A stretch of 33,153 nt of DNA from Neisseria mucosa (GTDB taxonomy: Bacteria; Pseudomonadota; Gammaproteobacteria; Burkholderiales; Neisseriaceae). Positions 6,312 to 13,175 of this stretch are shown in pieces (the stretch's first letter is position 1; the number at the start of each line of letters is the position of its first letter). The stretch is from positions 1 to 33,153 of the forward strand of contig NZ_POWX01000024.1 in NCBI RefSeq assembly GCF_003044445.1, written 5' to 3'. The notes beneath the pieces are model-generated. The model did not search any database. It saw nothing but the letters and a program-made list of their open reading frames with translations, and had not been told where the DNA came from. The translations under genes were made by a program, and so were the position numbers.

Positions 6312-8168
6312 TCAATTATGCTCCCAATCGACGTGTTCGCTCAAGAAACCGCCGCTTTGGTGCGCCCAGAGTTTGGCGTAGAGGCCTTGTTTCTCGAGCA
6401 ACTCGGTGTGGCTGCCTTCTTCGATGATGCGGCCTTTGTCCAAGACGATGAGCCTGTCCATCGCGGCGATGGTGGAGAGGCGGTGGGCGATGGCGATGAC
6501 GGTTTTGCCGTCCATCATTTTGTCGAGGCTTTCTTGGATGGCGGCTTCGACTTCGGAGTCGAGCGCGCTGGTGGCTTCGTCGAGCAGCAGAATCGGCGCG
6601 TCTTTGAGCATGACGCGGGCGATGGCGATGCGCTGGCGTTGGCCGCCGGAGAGTTTCACGCCGCGTTCGCCGACGTGCGCGTCATAGCCGCGCCGTCCTT
6701 TGGCGTCGGAAAGGTTGGGGATGAAGTCGGCGGCTTCGGCGCGTTCGGCGGCGGAAATCATTTCGGCGTCGGTGGCGTCGGGGCGGCCGTAAACGATGTT
6801 GTCGCGCACGGAACGGTGCAGCAGCGAGGTGTCTTGCGTGACCAAACCGATTTGGGCGCGCAGGCTTTCTTGGGTCACGCTGTCCACGTTTTGCCCGTCA
6901 ATCGAAATCGTGCCGCTTTGCGGTTCGTAGAAGCGCAAAAGCAGGTTGACGATGGTGGATTTGCCTGCGCCGCTGCGTCCGATCAAGCCGACTTTTTCGC
7001 CCGGTCGGATGGTGAGGTTGAAGCCGTTGAGCAGCGGTTTGCCGGCTTCGTAGGAGAAATCGACGTGTTCGAACTTGATTTCGCCTTGCGACACTTTCAG
7101 CGGCAGGGCGTTCGGCTTGTCGAGGATGGTTTGCGGTTTGGACAGGGTTGCCATGCCGTCGTTGACGGTGCCGATGTTTTCAAACAATCGGGCGGATTCC
7201 CACATGATGTATTGCGACAAACCGTTGACGCGCAACGCCATGGCGGTGGCGGTGGCAACCGCGCCGACGCCGACCTGTCCGTGATACCAAAGCCAGATGC
7301 CCAGCGCGGTCGTGCCGGCGGTCAGTGAGCTGTTGACGATGAAGCTGCAAGTGTGCAGGAGCGTCGCCAAACGCATTTGGGCGTGTACCGTAACCATAAA
7401 TTCTTCCATCGACTGCTTGGCATAAGCCGCTTCGCGCGCGCCGTGGGAGAAGAGTTTGACGGTGGTGATGTTGGAATAGGCGTCGGTAATGCGGCCGGTC
7501 ATCAGCGAGCGCGCATCCGCCTGACGCGAAGCGGTTTTGCCGAGCTTGGGAATCAGGAAGCGCATCACTAAGGCGAAGCCAATCATCCAGCCGATAAAGG
7601 GCAGCAGCAGCCAGCCGTCGAGCGCGACCAGAATCACGCCGGAGGTGATGAAATACACCAGCACATACACGACCATGTCGGCAACCGTCATTACTACGTC
7701 GCGCAACGCCAGCGCGGTCTGCATGACTTTGGCGGAAACGCGGCCGGCAAATTCGTCCTGATAGAAGCCGAGGCTTTGTCCCAGCATCAGGCGGTGGAAA
7801 TTCCAGCGCAGGCGCATGGGGAACACGCCTTGCAGGGTTTGCAGGCGCACGTTGGACGCGAGGAAGGTCCAGAGGGCGAAAAACACCATCATCGCCGCCA
7901 TCGCCGTCAACGCCCAGCCTTTTTCGGCAAACAGGGTGGCGGGCGTGTATTTGCCGAGCCAGTCCACGACTTTGCCCATAAATTGAAACAACAGGGCTTC
8001 CATAATGCCGATACCGGCGGTAAATACCGCCAATACGGCAATCCATTTGCGCAAGCCTTCGATGTTGCTCCAGATAAAACGCCACAGCCCTTTTTCAGGC
8101 GTTTTCGGGGCGGCTTCGGGGTAAGGGTCGATTCGGGATTCGAACCATGAGAATATTTTTTGAATCAT
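6312..8168 (-). CDS. ABC exporter, fused membrane and ATPase domains
   Basis: This 618-residue half-transporter has six predicted membrane helices in the first 320 residues (clear ones near 42-62, 84-104, 162-182, 186-206, 280-296). A complete nucleotide-binding domain follows: Walker A GRSGAGKST 397-405, Q-loop Q445, signature LSGGQ 506-510, Walker B ILLLDE 526-531 and switch H562. Like MsbA and other type IV exporters it should work as a homodimer in the inner membrane. The cargo (lipid, drug or peptide) cannot be deduced. It has no N-terminal peptidase domain, which argues against a dedicated bacteriocin exporter. It stands alone, with terminators downstream and an inverted DUS pair upstream of its start. 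Confidence 0.92.
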   Translation of the reverse strand: MIQKIFSWFESRIDPYPEAAPKTPEKGLWRFIWSNIEGLRKWIAVLAVFTAGIGIMEALLFQFMGKVVDWLGKYTPATLFAEKGWALTAMAAMMVFFALWTFLASNVRLQTLQGVFPMRLRWNFHRLMLGQSLGFYQDEFAGRVSAKVMQTALALRDVVMTVADMVVYVLVYFITSGVILVALDGWLLLPFIGWMIGFALVMRFLIPKLGKTASRQADARSLMTGRITDAYSNITTVKLFSHGAREAAYAKQSMEEFMVTVHAQMRLATLLHTCSFIVNSSLTAGTTALGIWLWYHGQVGVGAVATATAMALRVNGLSQYIMWESARLFENIGTVNDGMATLSKPQTILDKPNALPLKVSQGEIKFEHVDFSYEAGKPLLNGFNLTIRPGEKVGLIGRSGAGKSTIVNLLLRFYEPQSGTISIDGQNVDSVTQESLRAQIGLVTQDTSLLHRSVRDNIVYGRPDATDAEMISAAERAEAADFIPNLSDAKGRRGYDAHVGERGVKLSGGQRQRIAIARVMLKDAPILLLDEATSALDSEVEAAIQESLDKMMDGKTVIAIAHRLSTIAAMDRLIVLDKGRIIEEGSHTELLEKQGLYAKLWAHQSGGFLSEHVDWEHN

Positions 8169-8197
8169 TGTATTGGGTTTAATTGAGAGAGAATGGA

Positions 8198-8237
8198 TTT
8201 CAGACGACCTCTACGGTGGGGACAGGTCGTCTGAAAA
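8198..8237. repeat. Outward-ordered DUS pair
   Basis: A reverse DUS (8198-8210) precedes a forward DUS (8224-8237), the opposite order to the terminator pairs. The pair lies just upstream of the exporter start and has no T run on the relevant side, so it is unlikely to be a terminator. Confidence 0.7.
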
Positions 8238-8374
8238 CAAGTATCGGGAGTTAAAGGCATTATTTTACGGGAAAAAACGGCGGGAAGACACCGTAAAGGA
8301 GAAGTGAGGACGATAATTCGGCAGATGTTTTGCCGAGAGCAGGTTTGCCAATCTGATTTAGGTTTTGCCGAAAC

Positions 8375-8417
8375 AAAGGTCGTCTGAAAATCCGAATGAT
8401 GTTTTCAGACGACCTTT
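8375..8417 (-). terminator. DUS inverted-pair terminator
   Basis: Fully paired DUS stem 29 bases past the stop of the 42-residue lipoprotein gene. Confidence 0.7.
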
Positions 8418-8446
8418 GAGTTATCGCGGGTTCACTATTATGGCTG

Positions 8447-8575
8447 TTATCGGGTATGGCTGCTTTCAATGCCGGTTTTGATTTCGCCATAGACTTGCGA
8501 GCTGCCGCCTGTTCCCGTTGCAGCAGTACAGGCGGCAAGGAAGAAGAGGGCGGTGAGGCTGAGGACGGTTTTCAT
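8447..8575 (-). CDS. 42-residue lipoprotein of unknown function
   Basis: A short frame encodes 42 residues starting MKTVLSLTALFFLAACT. This is a textbook lipoprotein signal with lipobox LAAC and lipidated Cys16. The mature part is only about 27 residues (Thr/Gly/Ser-rich, then YGEIKTGIESSHTR). A CGAGAAAGGAACCCC stretch provides an AAGGA ribosome site before the ATG, and a DUS terminator follows the stop. The tail YGEIKTGIE resembles the ends of other tiny bacterial envelope lipoproteins, but I assign no function. It sits between the exporter and the GNAT gene, on the same strand but separated by terminators. Confidence 0.75.
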   Translation of the reverse strand: MKTVLSLTALFFLAACTAATGTGGSSQVYGEIKTGIESSHTR

Positions 8576-8599
8576 GGGGTTCCTTTCTCGGAAGGGAAA

Positions 8600-8640
8600 G
8601 AGGTCGTCTGAAACCGTATTTGGTTTTCAGACGACCTTTT
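8600..8640 (-). terminator. DUS inverted-pair terminator
   Basis: DUS stem ending 3 bases before the stop codon of the GNAT fusion gene on the minus strand. Confidence 0.7.
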
Positions 8641-8643
8641 GGG

Positions 8644-9480
8644 TTATTTAGGATCGCAGCGGAAATGGTATGCGCAGATTTCGAAGCCGTTTTTGAAATA
8701 CAGACGGTGCGCATCGACGCGGTCGTGATTGACGTGGACGTTGAGGTGGATTTTAGTCACGCCTGTTTCCGCGCCGATTTTGCGGACTTCTGCCAACAGG
8801 CGGGAGGCGTAGCCTTTGCGGCGGCTTTGCGGCAGGGTAACGATGTCGTCGATGTGGATATGGCGGCCGCTGGCGAGGTTGCAGGATTCGCGGAAGCCGC
8901 AGACAGCGACGGCGTTGTGTTTGCCTTCTTCGAAAATACCCAAGAGGCGATAGCCGGCGGGGCGTTGGACGGTGTTGATTTGTTCGGTGAATTTGCTGAT
9001 GTCGGTCAATGAAGAACGCAGGACGCTGAGGGCGGCGAAGGCGGCGGATGTGTCTTCGGGCGGGATTTCGCGCAAAACGTAGTCGGCAGCGACGGCTTGG
9101 ACCGGCGCTTTTTCGGCGGCGTGTTTTTCTTCGATGGCTTGCGCCAGCGGGACGCGTTCGGCAGGTTCTCCTTGCGCTTTGGCTTCCTGTTCTTTCAAAA
9201 GCTCTTTGCAGTCGATGATGCGCAAGTCGTTGTCGGCGGCAAAGTCCATCAGGAAACGGAACATCTGCGGATTGTCTTCTTCGAGTTTCTTATCGACGGC
9301 GACGCAGCGGACGTTGTCCACCAGAATGGGGCGCACCCAGTTGGAGTAGGACAGCCGGTTGTCTTTGGTGAATGAGGACAATATGCCGCACAGGCGTTCT
9401 GCCCAGTCGCTGGGACGGAAAATCTTGCCTTTGTTGGTTGTGCCGTGAATCACGACTTCGTAGGGGTTGCAGACTAACAT
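8644..9480 (-). CDS. DUF3579 domain fused to a GNAT acetyltransferase
   Basis: The start at 9480 (MLVCNPYEVVIHG) is chosen because AGGAAA lies just before it; an upstream ATG at 9519 has no ribosome site. Residues 1 to about 95 match the DUF3579 pattern (IHGTTNKGKIFRPSDWAERL ... LSYSNWVRP). After an Ala/Glu-rich linker (about 96-130), residues 135-278 form a GNAT domain with the acetyl-CoA loop QSRRKGYASRLL and the C-terminal YFKNGFE strand. GNAT enzymes move an acetyl group from acetyl-CoA to an amine, but the substrate is unknown. DUF3579 proteins usually stand alone, so the fusion suggests the N-terminal part supplies specificity. Confidence 0.85.
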   Translation of the reverse strand: MLVCNPYEVVIHGTTNKGKIFRPSDWAERLCGILSSFTKDNRLSYSNWVRPILVDNVRCVAVDKKLEEDNPQMFRFLMDFAADNDLRIIDCKELLKEQEAKAQGEPAERVPLAQAIEEKHAAEKAPVQAVAADYVLREIPPEDTSAAFAALSVLRSSLTDISKFTEQINTVQRPAGYRLLGIFEEGKHNAVAVCGFRESCNLASGRHIHIDDIVTLPQSRRKGYASRLLAEVRKIGAETGVTKIHLNVHVNHDRVDAHRLYFKNGFEICAYHFRCDPK

Positions 9481-10073
9481 GGCGGTTTCCTGTGTAGAGT
9501 TTGAAATTCGGGCGGACACATGAAAAGAGGATATTCAAATTGCCGCTGTTCCTTTTGCGGGAAGGACGGCGCGGGTCATTCCTGTTTGAATGTACGGTCA
9601 GATAGTGGGCGGGATAAACTGCTTTGTGTCCGTTTTTGATTGATTTCACTATAAGAATGTTCATGATTATACCGCACAGTCCGGGCTTCGTGGCAGTGGG
9701 GCGGATGTATAGTGGATTAACTTTAAACCAGTACGGCGTTGCCTCGCCTTAGCTCAAAGAGAACGATTCTCTAAGGTGCTGAAGCACCAGCGGCTTCGTC
9801 GCCTTGTCCTGATTTAAAGTTAATCCACTATATGCCGCTTTTGAGGTCGTCTGAAACTGAAAGAAGCCGGTTTCGCTGAAATAAATAAAGCGGTGCTTGT
9901 CCGAACCTTTTTCAGATGACCCGTTTGCCGCAGCGTTGTTTTCTCCGTCCTGCCAACTTGCTTGCATTGATACCGCTTATTTATCGGCTCTCATTCCTGC
10001 CCCGCGCAGGCGTAGGCGGGAGGGGCGGTTGAGGGCTGGTGTCGTTCAAAAGCAAAGCGAATCAGTTAAAAAT
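9481..10073. other. Gene-free interval with a truncated Correia element
   Basis: No convincing gene was found. The stretch holds the CREE at 9708-9832, a single DUS at 9844-9857, a degraded DUS near 9911, and a GC-rich segment at 9990-10025 that looks like a decayed dRS3-type repeat. Minus-strand frames here run through the CREE and have no ribosome site. Confidence 0.6.
9708..9832 (-). repeat. Correia element, inverted and internally deleted (125 bp)
   Basis: Both TATAGTGGATTAA ends are intact, but the element is in the opposite orientation to the copies at 1392 and 17890. It lacks about 31 internal bases (the segment around GACAGTACAGATAGTACGGA). The IHF-type segment is kept. Confidence 0.9.
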
Positions 10074-10100
10074 AAAAAAGGCGCATCATGCGCCCTTTTT
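10074..10100 (-). terminator. Intrinsic terminator of rmuC
   Basis: AAAAAGGCGCATCATGCGCC followed by TTTTT forms a GC-rich stem with A and T runs on both sides. It lies 42 bases past the rmuC stop. Confidence 0.75.
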
Positions 10101-10141
10101 GTCTTTGATACGTCGTCTGAAACCCGACGAAGGACAAACCG

Positions 10142-11641
10142 TCAATCTTCTTCCCCTTCCGGCAAACCCTTATCCTGCAAAGCAGACTCTTGGGCGGTTT
10201 CCGCCAAATCGCGTTGCAGGCGTTTGGTGGTTTTCACGCCCAGCGCACGCAGTTTTTCGGCGCGGCTGACCAAATTGCCCTTGCCCTGCGAGAGCTGCTT
10301 GAAGGCTTGTTGGAACTGGTTTTGCGCTTGGTCGATGTTTTTGCCGACGCCCTCAAGCGTTTGGACGAAGCCGGTGAATTTGTCGTAAAGTCTGCCGCCT
10401 TCAGCCGCGATGGCGAGGGCGTTTTGGTTTTGCTGTTCGTTGCGCCAGATGTGGGCGACAGTGCGCAGGGTGGCGAGCAGCGTACTCGGACCGACCGGCA
10501 TGATGCGCTTGTCGAAACATTCTTGGAACAGGGCGGCATCGTGTTGCAGGGCGAGCAGGTAGGCGGGTTCGACGGGGATGAACATAAACACGAAGTCCAG
10601 CGTGCGCACGCCTTCGAGGTCGGTATAGTCTTTTTGCGACAGGCTGCGGATGTGGGCGCGGATGCTGGCGACGTGGGCGGCGAGTTCGCGCTCGGCGGTT
10701 TCGGCGTCGGCGGCTTGGGTGTAGCGGACGTAGGCAGTCAGCGAGACTTTGGAGTCGATGACGATTTGTTTGCCTTCGGGCAGGTTGACGAGGACGTCGG
10801 GCTGGAGGCGGCGCGCGCCGTCTTCTTCTTGGCGGACGGCGGCGGCTTGGACGGTGTATTCGCGCCCTTTTTGCAGGCCGGAATGTTCCAAAACGCTTTC
10901 CAAAATCATCTCGCCCCAGTTGCCTTGGGTTTTGTTTTGCGTGCCGGTGAGCGCGTCGGTGAGGGCTTTGGCGTCGCTGTGCAGTTGGGTGTTGAGGGTT
11001 TGCAGGCGTTTGAGTTCGTTTTCGAGGGTCAGCCGTTCGCGCGCTTCTTTTTCATAGGTTTGCTGAACCAGCTCGCTGAAGCCGTGGATGCGTTCGTTGA
11101 GCGGGGTCAGCAGTTGGCTGAGGTGGTCGCGGTTTTGCTCGGTGAAGCGGCGGCTTTTCTCTTCCAAAATGGTGTTGGCGAGGTTTTGGAACTGGTCGCC
11201 CAAGCTTTGGCGGGCTTCGGCAAGGAGCTTGAGCTTTTCGTCGGCGGCGAGGCGTTCCTGTTCGAGCTGGATGTGGAGGCGTTCGTTGCGGACGTGCAGG
11301 TTGTGCGCGTTTTCCTGAAGCTCGGCATAATCTTGTTTCAGACGACCTGCTTCCTGTTCGCGCTCTTGAAGATAGCCGATTTGGTGTTCGGCGGCGGCAA
11401 AGCGGTTGCCCAATTCCTGCAACTCGCCCTGCAAATCTTGGACATGATAGCGCGCGTCGGCAAGCTCGGATGCGGTTTGCGCCTGATTTTGTTCGGCAAA
11501 TTCAAGATGCTGGCGGCACTCGGCAAGCGATTGCATCAGGGCAAACTGCTGCGTCTGCGCCTTGTTGCGGGCGAGCAGCCAAGTGATGAGCGCGCCGGAC
11601 AAAAAGGAAAGCGCGGCGGTCAGGAGGAGCGGGGCATTCAT
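10142..11641 (-). CDS. rmuC: DNA recombination protein RmuC
   Basis: The 499-residue product has the RmuC layout: a membrane anchor at about 4-24, a long coiled coil (about 30-200, rich in Gln, Glu, Ala and Leu heptads), the RmuC core (about 215-430) with GNWGEMILESVLEHSGLQKG and LPEGKQIVIDSKVSL, and a charged tail. RmuC is a predicted nuclease-fold protein that limits inversions between short inverted repeats, which fits a genome full of inverted DUS. A complete DUS touches the start codon (11642-11655), and no separate ribosome site is seen. Another DUS lies inside the coiled-coil coding region (about 11336-11348). The gene is monocistronic. Confidence 0.95.
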   Translation of the reverse strand: MNAPLLLTAALSFLSGALITWLLARNKAQTQQFALMQSLAECRQHLEFAEQNQAQTASELADARYHVQDLQGELQELGNRFAAAEHQIGYLQEREQEAGRLKQDYAELQENAHNLHVRNERLHIQLEQERLAADEKLKLLAEARQSLGDQFQNLANTILEEKSRRFTEQNRDHLSQLLTPLNERIHGFSELVQQTYEKEARERLTLENELKRLQTLNTQLHSDAKALTDALTGTQNKTQGNWGEMILESVLEHSGLQKGREYTVQAAAVRQEEDGARRLQPDVLVNLPEGKQIVIDSKVSLTAYVRYTQAADAETAERELAAHVASIRAHIRSLSQKDYTDLEGVRTLDFVFMFIPVEPAYLLALQHDAALFQECFDKRIMPVGPSTLLATLRTVAHIWRNEQQNQNALAIAAEGGRLYDKFTGFVQTLEGVGKNIDQAQNQFQQAFKQLSQGKGNLVSRAEKLRALGVKTTKRLQRDLAETAQESALQDKGLPEGEED

Positions 11642-12285
11642 AGGTCGTCTGAAAACGGAAAAAGCAAAAACGGCAATATAGCATGTTTGCAGGGCAAGCT
11701 CGCTGCGCGCTTGAGTAGGATAGGGCGGAATGGCTGATAAACCGATGCCGGGCAGCGGGTTGCAGAACGCAGAACGAAGCAGTCGAACTGAATCAATTTG
11801 ATTGAGGCGTGAACAGAAGCACCGAAACAGACAGCCTTTTCAGACGACCCTGCCAACCCATAAACACAAACAGGTCGTCTGAAAACCTAAAAACAAGCTT
11901 TACACGCTTCGCTGCGCCCAAACAGAGCTTTGACCGCCGACAGCTTGGAAAACCGCCCTCTTTGGGCAAAGCGAAATAAGCCGCAGCGCCGGATGAGAGA
12001 TTTGCTGAGCAATTTCAGAAGAAAACAGCGGATTCCGGTTTGTCGGGCAGGGATTTTGGTTTCAGACGACCTGTTTTTGCCAAAAATAGATAGGTTATTT
12101 AAAAAATGGCAATGGCGATTATAGTCTGAGGCTAAAAACCCAAAATCCAAGCAGAAAAGTGTTGTTTTTTATCTAATTGAAAAATAAAAGGAAAAGTAAA
12201 AATCTGTCTAAAATGATGTAATTTGGCAACAAAAAATCCGAGAGCATCTATTCTAAAATAAACAATTTGTAATCGGCTTGTAACT
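11642..12285. other. Gene-free interval with DUS copies and AT-rich end
   Basis: No supported gene. DUS occur at 11642-11655, 11837-11849, 11872-11885 and about 12060. The block 11831-11886 closely resembles the 3' end of the carbonic anhydrase gene (15800-15848). From 12150 the sequence becomes strongly AT-rich, leading into the micropeptide control region. An 87-codon minus frame (11887-12150) has no ribosome site and spans a DUS. Confidence 0.6.
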
Positions 12286-12323
12286 AAGACATCGGTGTCA
12301 TTCCGCAAGACATCGGTGTCATT
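12286..12323. promoter_or_regulatory. Two phased direct repeats with internal dyads (candidate operators)
   Basis: The 17-base sequence AAGACATCGGTGTCATT occurs exactly twice, at 12286-12302 and 12307-12323. The offset is 21 bases, two helical turns. Each copy contains the dyad GACA-TCGG-TGTC. Such same-face repeats are typical of tandem binding sites for a dimeric regulator. They lie about 75 bases upstream of a TATAAT box and the micropeptide cluster. Confidence 0.55.
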
Positions 12324-12398
12324 TTCAAAACTAAAAATAATTTATCAAAATAATTACAATAAGCCATTTTTACCGCGTATTTCTTTACTAAAAAACTG

Positions 12399-12404
12399 TA
12401 TAAT
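12399..12404 (+). promoter_or_regulatory. Candidate -10 box of the micropeptide cluster
   Basis: An exact TATAAT lies 20 bases before the ATG of the 18-residue frame. No good -35 box is found 16-18 bases upstream, so transcription may depend on an activator, which would fit the phased repeats further upstream. Confidence 0.45.
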
Positions 12405-12424
12405 TTATCAATTAAGGCGGTATC

Positions 12425-12481
12425 ATGACTCCTGTCGATACGGCAGACACGCCGACGGCGAATACAGATGTTGTTAAATAA
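12425..12481 (+). CDS. Possible 18-residue leader peptide
   Basis: An 18-codon frame encodes MTPVDTADTPTANTDVVK. It follows a TATAAT box and an AAGGCGG ribosome-site-like sequence, and ends 32 bases before the first micropeptide. It is Thr/Asp-rich, has no hydrophobic segment and is unlike the three peptides after it. It may be a translated leader or chance. Confidence 0.3.
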   Translation: MTPVDTADTPTANTDVVK

Positions 12482-12513
12482 CATTTGATAAGTATGAGAA
12501 AGGATTATCCGAA

Positions 12514-12621
12514 ATGAAAAATTTATTGACCTTAGCCGCAGCTTCTTTAATCGGTATGGCAGGCGTTCCCGCTTCAGCCGCTATGGTTGCCCGCAATATC
12601 GAAACCGCTGCAAAAAAATAA
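12514..12621 (+). CDS. Exported micropeptide, copy 1
   Basis: The 35-residue product starts MKNLLTLAAASLIGMAG and ends PASAAMVARNIETAAKK. A Sec-type signal would be cut after PASA (residue 22), leaving about 13 residues, AMVARNIETAAKK. An AGAAAGGA ribosome site precedes the ATG. It is the first of three paralogues within 550 bases that share LAAASLIGM and the mature pattern A-x-N-[IM]-x-x-A-x-K. Its codons are more AT-rich than those of copies 2 and 3. I do not recognise the family. A secreted signal, toxin-like or membrane-active peptide is possible; uncleaved, it would be a tiny membrane peptide. Confidence 0.7.
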   Translation: MKNLLTLAAASLIGMAGVPASAAMVARNIETAAKK

Positions 12622-12792
12622 TTTGAAAACAAACGAAATATTTTAAACGCTTCCCAAACCCCACAAACAACCCTTCCCGCCCAAGGCGGAGCGGCTTTCG
12701 GCTTTCAACCGATTCCGGCATCAGATGCCGACACAAGCGCGAACCGCAGACCGCCGGATTCGGCGAAGGGAACAAAAGAAAGAGAGATTACC

Positions 12793-12897
12793 ATGAAAAA
12801 CTTAATCAAATTGGCAGCTGCCTCCCTGATTGGCATGTCCGGTCTGACCGCCAGCGCGACGACCGTCGCCAAAAACATCGCCGAAGCCGGCAAATAA
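12793..12897 (+). CDS. Exported micropeptide, copy 2
   Basis: A 34-residue paralogue starting MKNLIKLAAASLIGMSG. The likely cut after TASA (residue 22) leaves 12 residues, TTVAKNIAEAGK. It ends in two consecutive stop codons (TAA TAA). The ribosome site is a GAAAGAGA run about 7 bases before the ATG, nearly the same as for copy 3, which indicates whole-unit duplication. The 171 bases between copies 1 and 2 contain no DUS or other gene, so co-transcription is likely. The predicted mature peptide is short, cationic at its end and able to form an amphipathic helix. Confidence 0.72.
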   Translation: MKNLIKLAAASLIGMSGLTASATTVAKNIAEAGK

Positions 12898-12950
12898 TAA
12901 GCCGACCCGACGATAACATCCGCAACACAAACACAAGAAAGAGACTCAAA

Positions 12951-13058
12951 ATGAAAGAATTGATCAAACTCGCCGCCGCATCCCTGATCGGTATGTCCGG
13001 TCTGGCCGCCGGCGCAACCCACATCGCCGACAATATGCGTACTGCGATTAAAAAATAA
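12951..13058 (+). CDS. Exported micropeptide, copy 3
   Basis: A 35-residue paralogue starting MKELIKLAAASLIGMSG. The likely cut after AAGA (residue 22) leaves 13 residues, THIADNMRTAIKK. A CAAGAAAGAGA ribosome site precedes the ATG, matching copy 2. The gap to copy 2 is 53 bases, and a DUS terminator closes the cluster 43 bases downstream. The signal part is better conserved than the mature part across the three copies, as seen in families of secreted peptides that diversify after duplication. Confidence 0.72.
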   Translation: MKELIKLAAASLIGMSGLAAGATHIADNMRTAIKK

Positions 13059-13100
13059 GCTCGGGCTGTTTTAAACCTCTAAGCTCTTGGAAGTCAAAGC

Positions 13101-13135
13101 AAAGGTCGTCTGAAAATTTTCAGACGACCTTTTTT
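13101..13135. terminator. Bidirectional DUS terminator
   Basis: Compact DUS stem with A and T runs on both sides, between the plus-strand micropeptide cluster and the convergent ABC ATPase gene. It can serve both. Confidence 0.8.
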
Positions 13136-13175
13136 GATTTGTCCGACGGGTCAAACGACGGCGGGACACAAAACA

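Noticed and set aside
10190..11737. 515-codon plus-strand frame
   Set aside because: Antisense shadow of rmuC, which has clear family motifs on the other strand.
11887..12150. 87-codon minus-strand frame between rmuC and the micropeptides
   Set aside because: No ribosome site, spans a DUS, and its composition looks like translated repeat DNA.
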